Below, in pieces: positions 11,362 to 18,731 of a stretch of 64,000 bases of DNA; positions within the stretch are counted from its first letter, which is position 1; each line of letters opens with the position of its first letter. This stretch comes from Corticimicrobacter sp040137905. Its GTDB lineage: Bacteria; Pseudomonadota; Gammaproteobacteria; Burkholderiales; Burkholderiaceae_B. Where the stretch lies: the NCBI RefSeq assembly GCF_040137905.1, contig NZ_JBEFDG010000068.1, positions 41,351-105,350 on the forward strand, read 5' to 3'. The notes under the pieces are model-generated. The model was not told where the DNA came from. It saw only the letters and a program-made list of their open reading frames with translations, and searched no databases. The translations under genes and the position numbers were made by a program.

Positions 11362-11646
11362 ATATTGCAGTCTTCATGCGCCCGCCGATCCAGGCCATCA
11401 GGATATCCACCAGCAGCGCCTGCTAGACCGTTGACAGGGTACGCCCCTTGGGCAATCCATGCCATTTTTCGAGGCATACCCGGCAACAGGTGGCCGTGGC
11501 GTGCTGGGCGACAAACACAGGGTGTCCGCGCATCGGGGTCTGGCGGCTGTCTCCAGCCACTCATGGACGAACTGTGCCCCGGCATCGGGAAACAATTCGC
11601 CCTGGCCTGCCTGCATGGCAGAAAAAACGTGTCTGGATTCTTTCAT
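11360..11646 (-). pseudogene. Decayed DUF4186-family gene
   Basis: On the minus strand this stretch codes recognisable pieces of a DUF4186 protein in more than one frame. An ATG at 11646 opens a reading with SRHVFSAMQ and then QFVHEWLETA, which looks like the family's upstream helix. The conserved core then continues in another frame, from QTPMRGHPVFVAQHATATCC through RVCLEKWHGLPKGRTLS, where the Cys/His motif is intact. After LSTV an in-frame TAG interrupts, and the frame resumes as QALLVDILMAWIGGRM to a TAA overlapping the neighbouring terminator's T-run. One frameshift and one nonsense codon therefore break it. The family assignment is from memory of its HATATCC...CLEKWHGIP motif; its function is unknown. 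The rest of 11300-11740 holds only two terminators. Confidence 0.7.
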
Positions 11647-11690
11647 CCGGTGATCCTCCGCCGCCTTCTTGAAATCTGGCGCAGGAAAAG

Positions 11691-11726
11691 AAAAACCCGC
11701 CTGACCATATCGATCCGGCGGGTTTC
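11691..11726 (-). terminator. Intrinsic terminator of the dapA-bamC operon
   Basis: On the minus strand AACCCGCC (11724-11717) pairs with GGCGGGTT (11701-11694), followed by a T-run at 11695-11691 and then T-rich sequence. It lies about 15 bp after the bamC stop. Confidence 0.85.
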
Positions 11727-11740
11727 CATGTCAATTACAG

Positions 11741-12883
11741 TCAACGCAAGCTATCAGCCAACACACTCAGCATGCGGCGCGCCGTGGCACTCTGGTCAGG
11801 CTGTCCATTGGGATCGAGCACCGACACCGTGGTACGCCCCTGATCCGACTTCAGAACCAGGCGATAGATCGGCTCCTTGGAAGGATCGCTGCCACCGAAG
11901 ATGCGACCGAAGAAACCCGGCTTGTCATCGCCTGCACCCGTATCGGTATCGTTGTAACGCACATAGTACTCACCGGTGCTGCGATTGCGATCCTCGACCG
12001 CAAAGCTGGCCTGATCCAGTGCCAGGCCCACACGACGCCAGGCCTGGTCGAACGAATCGGACAAGACCAGTACGGGATCGCCACTCGAGACTTCCTGGAC
12101 CTGGGCACGCGCCGGCGTGTTGCGGTTTTCTGCCGCCTCGATCATGGCACGGGCACGCTCCTGATCGGTGCCAAGCTGCACCATCAGGCGGGCCAGCATC
12201 ACTGCATTGAGACCCGGGTCCTCGTCAGCCATCTGCCACATGACATTGCTGCCATCCTTGGAAAGCTGCTCGCGCATCTGGCGGTGGCTGATATAGATTT
12301 CGGTCGAGCCATCAGGCATGCGCTCCAGACGGGTACGGAAACGCTCACGCTCGCCGCTGTCGAACACCGAGTCCAGCACCCTGCCCAGCATGTTGCGCAA
12401 CCAGCCCTCGGGGACCTTGGCACGATTTTCGGCCCAATCCGTCTCGACCACACCGATATTGGGATCATTGATCGCCAGCGTGAAGCCCTGCTCCACCCAG
12501 AAATCGCCGACCTCGGGGAAAATGGACTCAACCGGACGCTGCACCACCAGCCAGCGCATGTCGCCATCCCGCATGATGCGGATGTCGTCGCGCTGCGGCA
12601 GGACGGTAGTGGCAGTTGGTGCCTGTTGCTGCTCCTGAGCCAATTGGGTCTGACCCTGGGCGTATTCGGAGAAGGTGGTGCTGCCAGAAGCAGGGGCCCG
12701 GTAACGGGGATCACTGGCGGCCTGGGTCAGATCGGGAGGGATGCTGAGCGTCTCACGCGGCGCAGAAGCCGAGCTCTTGTAGTCGATGGAGTCTTCGGTA
12801 CCCAGCAGTTCATTGACTTGGCTGCAACCGCTGAGCAGAGCCAGTCCGACCAGGGCCGACAGGCCCGTGTAACGCTTATTCAT
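11741..12883 (-). CDS. bamC: Outer-membrane protein assembly lipoprotein BamC
   Basis: A 380-residue lipoprotein of the BAM complex, which inserts beta-barrel proteins into the outer membrane. The lipobox LLSGC gives lipidated C20. The unstructured N-terminus that binds BamD follows (YKSSASAPRETLSIPPDL; the family's Y-x-S...L-E/S-x-PPDL signature is visible). Two helix-grip domains come next, about 95-205 and 270-375. The ATG at 12883 has GAGGAA at the right distance; an upstream in-frame ATG at 12895 overlaps the dapA stop region and has no ribosome site. It sits directly downstream of dapA, the usual order in proteobacteria (dapA-bamC/nlpB). Confidence 0.93.
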   Translation of the reverse strand: MNKRYTGLSALVGLALLSGCSQVNELLGTEDSIDYKSSASAPRETLSIPPDLTQAASDPRYRAPASGSTTFSEYAQGQTQLAQEQQQAPTATTVLPQRDDIRIMRDGDMRWLVVQRPVESIFPEVGDFWVEQGFTLAINDPNIGVVETDWAENRAKVPEGWLRNMLGRVLDSVFDSGERERFRTRLERMPDGSTEIYISHRQMREQLSKDGSNVMWQMADEDPGLNAVMLARLMVQLGTDQERARAMIEAAENRNTPARAQVQEVSSGDPVLVLSDSFDQAWRRVGLALDQASFAVEDRNRSTGEYYVRYNDTDTGAGDDKPGFFGRIFGGSDPSKEPIYRLVLKSDQGRTTVSVLDPNGQPDQSATARRMLSVLADSLR

Positions 12884-12897
12884 GCAATTCCTCATAA

Positions 12898-13803
12898 TCA
12901 GGCCGCCTGTGCGGCGCCAATATCCAGCAAGGCACGACGCACCACATCGTGATGCACCGCAGACAGTTCACACAGCGGCAACCGATATCCCAGTTGTGTA
13001 CGCCCCATTTCGGCCAGTGCCCACTTGACCGGAATAGGGTTGGACTCGATAAACAGCACCTTGTTCAATACGGACAGCCGGTTGTTCAGTTCGCGCACAC
13101 GGACCAGATCACCCTCGAGTGCTGCCACGCAGAGCTCGTGCATCAGGCGCGGAGCCACATTGGCAGTCACCGAGATATTGCCTTCCGCCCCCATCAGGAT
13201 GAGGGAGGCTGCAGTGGGATCATCCCCGCTGTACACGGCAAAACCCTCGGGCCGGTCGCGCAACAGCTCGATACCCCGGGGCAGGTTGCCGGTTGCGTCC
13301 TTGATGCCGATGATGCCCGGCACCTCGGCCAGTCGCAACACGGTTTCGTTGGCGATATCGGCAACGGTACGGCCCGGCACGTTGTAGAGAATGATGGGCA
13401 GGTCGACCGCCTCGGCAATCGCCTTGAAATGGCGGTACATCCCTTCCTGGGAAGGCCGGTTGTAATACGGCACCACAGACAGGCCGGCATCCGCCCCCAC
13501 GCTCTTGGCATGTTCGGTCAGGTGAATGGCCTCGGTCGTGGAGTTGGCCCCTACGCCGGCGATGACCGGCACGCGACCGGCCGTATGCTCGACGGCGATG
13601 CGGATCAGCTCCTCATGCTCCATGATGGAGACCGTGGGCGATTCGCCCGTGGTACCTACCACCACCAGCGCATCGGTACCTTCCTCGATGTGCCAGTCGA
13701 TCAGGGCGCGGTAGGCATCGAGGTCAAGCTTGCCATCCGGTTTCATGGGGGTCACCAGCGCGACCAGACTGCCCCGGATCATTGTCCCTGTATCGGTTGC
13801 CAT
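12898..13803 (-). CDS. dapA: 4-hydroxy-tetrahydrodipicolinate synthase
   Basis: A 301-residue TIM-barrel aldolase that condenses pyruvate with aspartate semialdehyde, the first committed step to lysine and meso-diaminopimelate. The Schiff-base lysine is K168 in GIIGIKDATGN. The catalytic triad includes Y140 in LYNVPGRT and the GTTGES segment at 50-55. The gene is first in the dapA-bamC operon, with the bamC start 14 bp after its stop. It follows the M50/YciO gene pair on the same strand after a 91 bp gap, large enough for its own promoter. Confidence 0.97.
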   Translation of the reverse strand: MATDTGTMIRGSLVALVTPMKPDGKLDLDAYRALIDWHIEEGTDALVVVGTTGESPTVSIMEHEELIRIAVEHTAGRVPVIAGVGANSTTEAIHLTEHAKSVGADAGLSVVPYYNRPSQEGMYRHFKAIAEAVDLPIILYNVPGRTVADIANETVLRLAEVPGIIGIKDATGNLPRGIELLRDRPEGFAVYSGDDPTAASLILMGAEGNISVTANVAPRLMHELCVAALEGDLVRVRELNNRLSVLNKVLFIESNPIPVKWALAEMGRTQLGYRLPLCELSAVHHDVVRRALLDIGAAQAA

Positions 13804-13894
13804 TTGAAATTACTCCTGACCCTGCGGTATGCAAAAGCGCCACTCACCATGACGCATGAAAGAAAAATCGTATTATGCAGCAAGCGGCACTGCG

Positions 13895-14545
13895 TCATGG
13901 AAGAAATAATCGCACAATCATCGTCCCCACGGCCATGATCGGGCGCAAAAGCGGCCACAACACCCCGGTTACCAGCAAAAGGATGATGATCATCATGCCG
14001 TAGGGCTCGAGCTTGGCATACTGCCAGGCAGCGCGACTCGGCAACAGGCTGAATACAATGCGTCCGCCATCGAGCGGCGGCAACGGAAACAGGTTGATGG
14101 CCATCAGCACCAGATTGACGCTGATCCCGGCCAGCGCCATCTGCCCCCAGAAACCCGATATGCCCTCGCTCTGGTAAAGCAGACGCAGGCTGATGGCCCA
14201 GATGATCGCCATGATCAGGTTGGACATGGGACCGGCCAGCGCCACCCACAGCATGTCGCGCTTGGGATGCCGCAGCCGCCCCCAGTCCACCGGCACGGGC
14301 TTGGCCCAGCCGAACAGCATCCCCGCCCCCCCGGCCAGCTTGGACAGCAACAACATGCCCAGCGGCACCAGGATCGTGCCGACGAGATCTATATGAGGAA
14401 TGGGATTGAGGGTCACACGCCCGGCCTGATAGGCTGTAGGGTCGCCGAACATGCGAGCTACATAGCCGTGAGCGGCTTCATGCACCGTGATCGCGAAGAT
14501 CACGGGCAGTGCATATACCGTAATGGTCTGTATGAGTTCGTTCAT
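13895..14545 (-). CDS. Small site-2-type membrane metalloprotease (M50)
   Basis: A 216-residue integral membrane protein. The zinc motif H22-E-A-A-H26 lies in the first helix, and the third ligand motif FPLPPLDGGRI comes late in the chain, the minimal core of the S2P/M50 family. It has five or six hydrophobic segments and no PDZ domain, unlike RseP, so it belongs to the compact M50B group. Its substrate is unknown. It lies 51 bp downstream of the YciO/Sua5-type gene on the same strand, a pairing common in Burkholderiales, and the two are probably co-transcribed. Confidence 0.9.
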   Translation of the reverse strand: MNELIQTITVYALPVIFAITVHEAAHGYVARMFGDPTAYQAGRVTLNPIPHIDLVGTILVPLGMLLLSKLAGGAGMLFGWAKPVPVDWGRLRHPKRDMLWVALAGPMSNLIMAIIWAISLRLLYQSEGISGFWGQMALAGISVNLVLMAINLFPLPPLDGGRIVFSLLPSRAAWQYAKLEPYGMMIIILLLVTGVLWPLLRPIMAVGTMIVRLFLP

Positions 14546-14596
14546 GGCGCCGATTGTACGCTGACTGCGCGAGCATCGCCCCTGGCGTGACGAGAC

Positions 14597-15223
14597 TCAG
14601 TTCAGCCCAAGCGTGGCCGGGTCGCCCGCCCCGAGCCGCTGGATTTCGACCGGGGAAGTGGTGAGATCCAGTACCGTGGTGGGCTGCAGCGGGCAACCGC
14701 CACTATCGAGGATAGCGGCCAGTTCGTGGCTGTAGCGCGACTCGATCTGCTCGGCATCGTTGAGCGGCTCGTCTTCGCCATCGGGAATCAGCGTGGTGGA
14801 AATCAGCGGTGCGCCCACGGCTTCGAGCAGGCCGAGCGTGACGGCATGCTGCGGCACGCGGATACCGATGGTCTTGCGCGACGGATGCGAAACACGGCGC
14901 GGCACTTCCTTGGTGGCTTCGAGGATGAAGGTCCACGGCCCCGGCGTGGCAGCCTTGAGCAATCGGTATTGAGTGTTGTCGACCCGGGCGAAATGGCCGA
15001 TCTCGGTCAGATCACGGCACAGCAGCGTGAGATGATGGCGCTCATCGAGACCGCGCAGCCGTCTCAAGGCATCGGCCGCATTCTTGTCGTCGAGCCGGGC
15101 CACGACAGCGTAGCTCGAATCGGTCGGCACGGCCGCCAGGCCACCATTCTGGAGCAGCATGGCTGCCTGCCTCAGCAGGCGCGGCTGCGGATTCTGGGGA
15201 TGGAGTGAGAATATCTGAGCCAT
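14597..15223 (-). CDS. YciO/YrdC/Sua5-family L-threonylcarbamoyladenylate synthase-like protein
   Basis: A 208-residue single-domain YrdC-fold protein. The nucleotide-binding signature PTDSSYAVVARLDD (about 33-46) and the RLRGLDERHHLTLLC segment resemble E. coli YciO more than TsaC; TsaC has KKRP/KP in that region. True Sua5/TsaC makes threonylcarbamoyl-AMP for t6A in ANN-decoding tRNAs. The role of YciO-type proteins is less certain, so the enzymatic call is tentative. It is first in a two-gene unit with the M50 protease. Confidence 0.82.
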   Translation of the reverse strand: MAQIFSLHPQNPQPRLLRQAAMLLQNGGLAAVPTDSSYAVVARLDDKNAADALRRLRGLDERHHLTLLCRDLTEIGHFARVDNTQYRLLKAATPGPWTFILEATKEVPRRVSHPSRKTIGIRVPQHAVTLGLLEAVGAPLISTTLIPDGEDEPLNDAEQIESRYSHELAAILDSGGCPLQPTTVLDLTTSPVEIQRLGAGDPATLGLN

Positions 15224-15294
15224 GCACCTATGCTAACTGATTCTCGCCCGGTGAACAGTTTTTTTTGGCATTAGCTCAATTCACCGACTCGTTG

Positions 15295-15300
15295 TACAAT
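15295..15300 (+). promoter_or_regulatory. -10 element of the tRNA operon
   Basis: TACAAT lies 45 bp before tRNA-Pro, and no strong -35 is seen. Downstream in the leader, CTCCGC (15305-15310) can pair with GCGGAG (15324-15329). Confidence 0.5.
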
Positions 15301-15345
15301 GCGCCTCCGCCTTCCTCTGGAAAGCGGAGCACGTTGTAATGTCGT

Positions 15346-15422
<77 letters not shown>

Positions 15423-15438
15423 TGGACAGAGCGGCGAA

Positions 15439-15515
15439 CTGCCCATAGCTCAGTTGGATAGAGCAGCGGTCTTCTAAACCGCAGGTCGGGGGTTCGATTC
15501 CCTCTGGGCAGGCCA
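15439..15515 (+). tRNA. tRNA-Arg (anticodon TCT)
   Basis: 77 nt including encoded CCA. Acceptor strands CTGCCCA and TGGGCAG pair fully, with discriminator G. The anticodon loop CTTCTAA reads TCT. It starts 16 nt after tRNA-Pro, in the same transcript. Confidence 0.96.
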
Positions 15516-15548
15516 GAAAAAAATGTGCTAGAATATTTTTCTTTCAGC

Positions 15549-15625
15549 GGTGGCTGTAGCTCAGTTGGTAGAGTCCTGGATTGTGATTCCAGTTGTCGTG
15601 GGTTCGAGCCCCATCAGCCACCCCA
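15549..15625 (+). tRNA. tRNA-His (anticodon GTG)
   Basis: 77 nt including encoded CCA. It has the extra 5' G opposite C73 that defines tRNA-His. Acceptor strands GTGGCTG and CAGCCAC pair, and the anticodon loop TTGTGAT reads GTG. The D-stem contains a G-T pair (GCTC/GAGT). It is the third gene of the tRNA operon. Confidence 0.97.
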
Positions 15626-15633
15626 AGTATTTC

Positions 15634-15669
15634 AAAAAAGGCCCGTCCACATGGATCGGGCCTTTTTTT
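15634..15669 (+). terminator. Intrinsic terminator of the tRNA operon, abutting the next start codon
   Basis: AAAAGGCCCG pairs with CGGGCCTTTT across an 11 nt loop, followed by a T-run ending at 15669. The ATG of the YecA-like gene is only 13 nt later, so that gene must be reached by read-through. Confidence 0.92.
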
Positions 15670-15682
15670 CAGGAATTTTCAC

Positions 15683-16390
15683 ATGCAGAACGCTCCGCTC
15701 AACCAACCGCTCGCCGACGAAGAGCTCGACCAGCTGGATGCGCTGCTGGCGCAGATCGGCCCCAACTCCATGACGCTCGAAATGGTCGATGGCTATTTCG
15801 CCGCCCTGCTGTGCAGCCCGGAACTGGTACAGCCCAGCGGCTGGCTGCCACGCATCTGGGGTGAAGGCTACAGCCTGGAAAGCGAAGAACAGTTCACGCT
15901 GGCTACCACCTTGCTGATGCGCCACTGGAATGCCGTTGCCGCGTCTCTGCGTGCCATGCAGGATAGTGAAACCCCCTATCAGCCTGTCGTGCAGGAAGAC
16001 GATGACGGCGTGATCCTGGGCAATGACTGGGCCATGGGCTTCCTGGAAGGCATCGATACCAGCCCGGCCGGCTGGGATGAGTTGCTTGACAGCGATGACC
16101 CGGAAAACCCCCTGATCCCCTTCATGATCCTGGCCTACGAAAATGACCCGGATCCGGAAATGCGCGCCAAAGAGATCTCCCCCGAGGAACGCGAATTCGT
16201 GCTGGGTGCCATGATCGATGGCCTGGAAGCCGTCTACAACTACTTCGAGCCCATGCGCCAGGCTGGCAGCGCCTCGCGTGAACCGGTGCGGCGCAGCGAG
16301 CCCAAGACGGGCCGCAACGATCCCTGCTCCTGCGGCAGCGGCCGCAAGTACAAGCAATGCTGCGGCGCAGCCACCCCGACGCAACACTGA
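15683..16390 (+). CDS. UPF0149 (YecA/YgfB-like) protein with C-terminal SEC-C zinc motif
   Basis: A 235-residue acidic cytosolic protein. Residues about 5-180 are the all-helical UPF0149 domain, with its early LDALLAQ...MTLEMVDGYFAALLCSP segment. It ends in a SEC-C motif, RNDPCSCGSGRKYKQCCG, whose Cys residues bind zinc; in SecA the same motif contacts SecB and ribosomes. E. coli YecA has this architecture. Function is unproven; ribosome or secretion quality control is a guess from the motif. The start at 15683 has CAGGAA upstream; an earlier in-frame start would lie inside tRNA-His. There is no promoter room between the tRNA terminator and the start codon. Confidence 0.9.
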   Translation: MQNAPLNQPLADEELDQLDALLAQIGPNSMTLEMVDGYFAALLCSPELVQPSGWLPRIWGEGYSLESEEQFTLATTLLMRHWNAVAASLRAMQDSETPYQPVVQEDDDGVILGNDWAMGFLEGIDTSPAGWDELLDSDDPENPLIPFMILAYENDPDPEMRAKEISPEEREFVLGAMIDGLEAVYNYFEPMRQAGSASREPVRRSEPKTGRNDPCSCGSGRKYKQCCGAATPTQH

Positions 16391-16422
16391 TCCCGGCAAG
16401 CCATGATGGCGCTCACGCAACC

Positions 16423-16929
16423 ATGCTGAAGAAACGCATCTACCTGGCCGGTTTCGATGTATTCCGGCCAGATGCAATCGCCTATGGTCAATATCTGCGC
16501 ACGCTCTGCAGCGAGCATGGTTTCGAAGGTCTGTATCCGCTCGATAACGCCACCCCTGCAGATCTGCGCGGAGCAGAACTGGCGCACTGGATCTGTCGTG
16601 CCAATCTCGACCTGATCGATCGTGCCGATATGGTGGTGGCCAATGCCAATCCCTTCAGGGGTGCCGAACCGGACTCCGGCACCGTCTTCGAAATGGGCTA
16701 CGCCCATGCACTGGGAAAGCCGGTGTGGTGCTATACGGACATGGCCGGCTCGCTGATTGAACAGCTCGATGCCGAATGGCACGAAGACGCACAGCGCCAT
16801 GCCGACCTCCAGGGCTACACCGTGGAAGACTTCGGTCTGAATCTCAACCTGATGCTGGCCTGCTCGGCCGAAGTGGTCCAGGGCGATATAGCTGACTGCC
16901 TGACGCGGATGGCGGCACGCTACGCCTGA
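16423..16929 (+). CDS. Nucleoside 2-deoxyribosyltransferase
   Basis: A 168-residue enzyme of the N-deoxyribosyltransferase family, which exchanges or hydrolyses nucleobases on 2'-deoxynucleosides in purine/pyrimidine salvage. The N-terminal KRIYLAGFDVF gives the substrate-pocket strand. NANPFRGAEPDSGTVFEMGY contains the catalytic Glu (E90), with the conserved D84 just before it. ALGKPVWCYTD follows as in family members. The ATG at 16423 follows the YecA-like stop by 32 bp, so the two are probably an operon. An alternative upstream reading would overlap the previous gene. Its 3' end overlaps the convergent LysR gene by 10 bp. Confidence 0.88.
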   Translation: MLKKRIYLAGFDVFRPDAIAYGQYLRTLCSEHGFEGLYPLDNATPADLRGAELAHWICRANLDLIDRADMVVANANPFRGAEPDSGTVFEMGYAHALGKPVWCYTDMAGSLIEQLDAEWHEDAQRHADLQGYTVEDFGLNLNLMLACSAEVVQGDIADCLTRMAARYA

Positions 16930-17834
16930 GCCGCCGCCCTGCCCAGGGCCAGGCGTGCCTGCAGGAACTCGATGAATACTCGCGTCTTGGCTGGCAGCAT
17001 GCGTGATGGAAAAAGTGCCAGGAACGGGATGGGAGGGAACGTCCAGTCCGGCAATACCCTCACCAGATTGTCACCCGGCGACTGAATCTGCATGTCTTGA
17101 GCATTGAGCGGCACGATCCCCATGCCCAACTCGGCCAGTTGGCGCAGCATCGACACATTGTTGACGGCCATTTTCCCCGCCACAGCCACCTTTTCACGCC
17201 GTCCCTGATTCTGCAGCGTCCAGAACGTACCTTCGCGCCCCCCCGAACTGCGCAGGCAATCGTGACGCACCAGGTCGCCCGGTTCCTGGGGTACACCGTG
17301 CTGTTCGATATAACTGCGCGAAGCATACAGCCCCAGATCGATCACGCCGATCTGTCGCGCCACCACATTCGAATCCGGCTGGCGACCAAAACGCAGCACG
17401 ATATCGTAAGGATCCGACAGCAGATCGATATGCTGGATGCTGAGATCGATCTCGCAATGGATGCCCGGATATTTTTCCTGGAACTCGCACAGCAGCGTTG
17501 GCATGCGCAGCAGCGCAAAGCTGGCCGGCATCGAAATGCGCAACTCTCCCTTGGGTTGCTGTGCCACCTCGACCAGCGCCTCGTGGGCAATCGCGGCCTC
17601 GGCCACGATCTCGCGACAGCGTTCGAAATACACCCCGCCGGCCTCGGTCAGCTCCACTTTGCGGGTACTGCGCTTGAGCAGCTTGACGCCGATGCCCCGC
17701 TCCAGCCCGGCAATCCGGCGCGACAGCGTCGAGGCAGGCATGTGCAGGGCATCGGCTGCACGCGTAAAGCTCTTGGTCTTGGCGATCTCGACAAACAGCG
17801 CCATATCGTCCAGCGACGGGCGTGTCGTATCCAT
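16920..17834 (-). CDS. LysR-family transcriptional regulator
   Basis: A 304-residue LTTR. The N-terminal winged helix (about 8-66) has the recognition region FTRAADALHMPASTLSRRIAGLERGIGVKLLKR, and the effector-binding domain covers about 95-295. The DNA-binding domain and the TRKVELTEAG motif place it in the large CrgA/AphB-like group common in Burkholderiales. It diverges from the DUF4148 gene, with a perfect palindrome between them (17900-17915). The effector is unknown. Its 3' end overlaps the deoxyribosyltransferase gene by 10 bp. Confidence 0.92.
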   Translation of the reverse strand: MDTTRPSLDDMALFVEIAKTKSFTRAADALHMPASTLSRRIAGLERGIGVKLLKRSTRKVELTEAGGVYFERCREIVAEAAIAHEALVEVAQQPKGELRISMPASFALLRMPTLLCEFQEKYPGIHCEIDLSIQHIDLLSDPYDIVLRFGRQPDSNVVARQIGVIDLGLYASRSYIEQHGVPQEPGDLVRHDCLRSSGGREGTFWTLQNQGRREKVAVAGKMAVNNVSMLRQLAELGMGIVPLNAQDMQIQSPGDNLVRVLPDWTFPPIPFLALFPSRMLPAKTRVFIEFLQARLALGRAAAQA

Positions 17835-17899
17835 ACCCTGTTTTCCTTGAAGCAGACACGTGCCGACAATATGTCAGCGCCTTTGGTTCCCCAACCATT

Positions 17900-17915
17900 A
17901 TTCCATAAATGGAAT
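17900..17915. promoter_or_regulatory. Palindrome upstream of LysR, candidate autoregulatory site
   Basis: ATTCCAT-AA-ATGGAAT is a perfect inverted repeat 66 bp upstream of the LysR start. A second short repeat, GGTT-CCCC-AACC, lies at 17885-17896. The position suits LysR autoregulation; binding is inferred. Confidence 0.55.
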
Positions 17916-18057
17916 TGTATTTGCGCAAAACACCTATTTTTCACCCTGGGGAAAACGCGCACAATTCACCCATCGAATCGAGCTTGAAACCAACAGGGAC
18001 AAGGGTCCCAACAAACTCGACTCTGAATTCCTTTATCCTGATTACGGAGTAATGAAT

Positions 18058-18366
18058 ATGAACACCCTGCTCAAGACCGCTGCCCTTTCCCTCTCCCTGA
18101 GCCTGGCCGCTGGTGCTGCTTATGCCGATACGGTTGAATTTACCGAACTGACCTACCCGGTCATTCAGGACACGAGCAGCAAGAGCCGCGCCGATGTCGT
18201 GCAGGAACTGGATGCCGCACGCGCTGCCGGCCAACTCGACTTCACCGAACTGAGCTACCCGGTAACCGCAGCCGATCATCAGGCCAGCAACCTGAGCCGC
18301 GCCCAGGTGCGTGAGGATCTGCGCGCCTACCGCACCCAGCACCCCGACGAGCACATTGCTTCGTAA
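18058..18366 (+). CDS. DUF4148 secreted protein with two internal repeats
   Basis: A 102-residue exported protein. The signal peptide ends AYA before DTVEF. The mature part holds two similar units, (V/D)EFTELTYPV...SRADVVQELDAARAAGQ and LDFTELSYPV...SRAQVREDLRAYRTQ, the alternating strand/helix pattern of DUF4148, a family largely confined to Burkholderiales and of unknown function. I chose the ATG at 18058 because GGAG at 18046-18049 lies 8 nt upstream; another ATG two codons earlier is too close to it. The stop is four bases from the end of the convergent lipoprotein gene, so their 3' ends nearly touch. Confidence 0.85.
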   Translation: MNTLLKTAALSLSLSLAAGAAYADTVEFTELTYPVIQDTSSKSRADVVQELDAARAAGQLDFTELSYPVTAADHQASNLSRAQVREDLRAYRTQHPDEHIAS

Positions 18367-18370
18367 TGGC

Positions 18371-18664
18371 TCAATGGCCTGCGATGCGCAGCGCCTTGTC
18401 AACGGACTGCTGCCATGCCGGCGAGCAGTTCTCGCCGCCGTCGCGCACACCGAATACTCGCCAGTGCGCGGCGCGGCACCATTCGGCCGAACCGTAGTCA
18501 GGGCCATGTCCCTGACCATCGGACACACCTGCAGCTTCGTCCACCCAGGCATACCAGGCTTGGCTACCTATTTCAGGATGAGCCTTGGCATCGGATGTGC
18601 TGCCTGTGTGCTGGCAACCGGCCAGCAATCCGGCCAACGCCAGCAGGACAATTGTTTTTTTCAT
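18371..18664 (-). CDS. Small lipoprotein of unknown function
   Basis: A 97-residue predicted lipoprotein with lipobox LLAGC (lipidated C17). The mature part is rich in Trp and His and contains two Cys (WCRAAHW and ENCSPAW) that could form a disulphide in the periplasm. I recognise no family. The ATG at 18664 follows AAGGAG at good spacing. It stands between the convergent DUF4148 gene and the SLC13 permease gene upstream on the same strand (67 bp gap), and could be read from either its own or the permease promoter. Confidence 0.72.
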   Translation of the reverse strand: MKKTIVLLALAGLLAGCQHTGSTSDAKAHPEIGSQAWYAWVDEAAGVSDGQGHGPDYGSAEWCRAAHWRVFGVRDGGENCSPAWQQSVDKALRIAGH

Positions 18665-18731
18665 GTATGACTCCTTGTGCCGACGATTGTAGATACACGG
18701 GCTAAAGTAACACAATGCTGCCACCTGTTTG

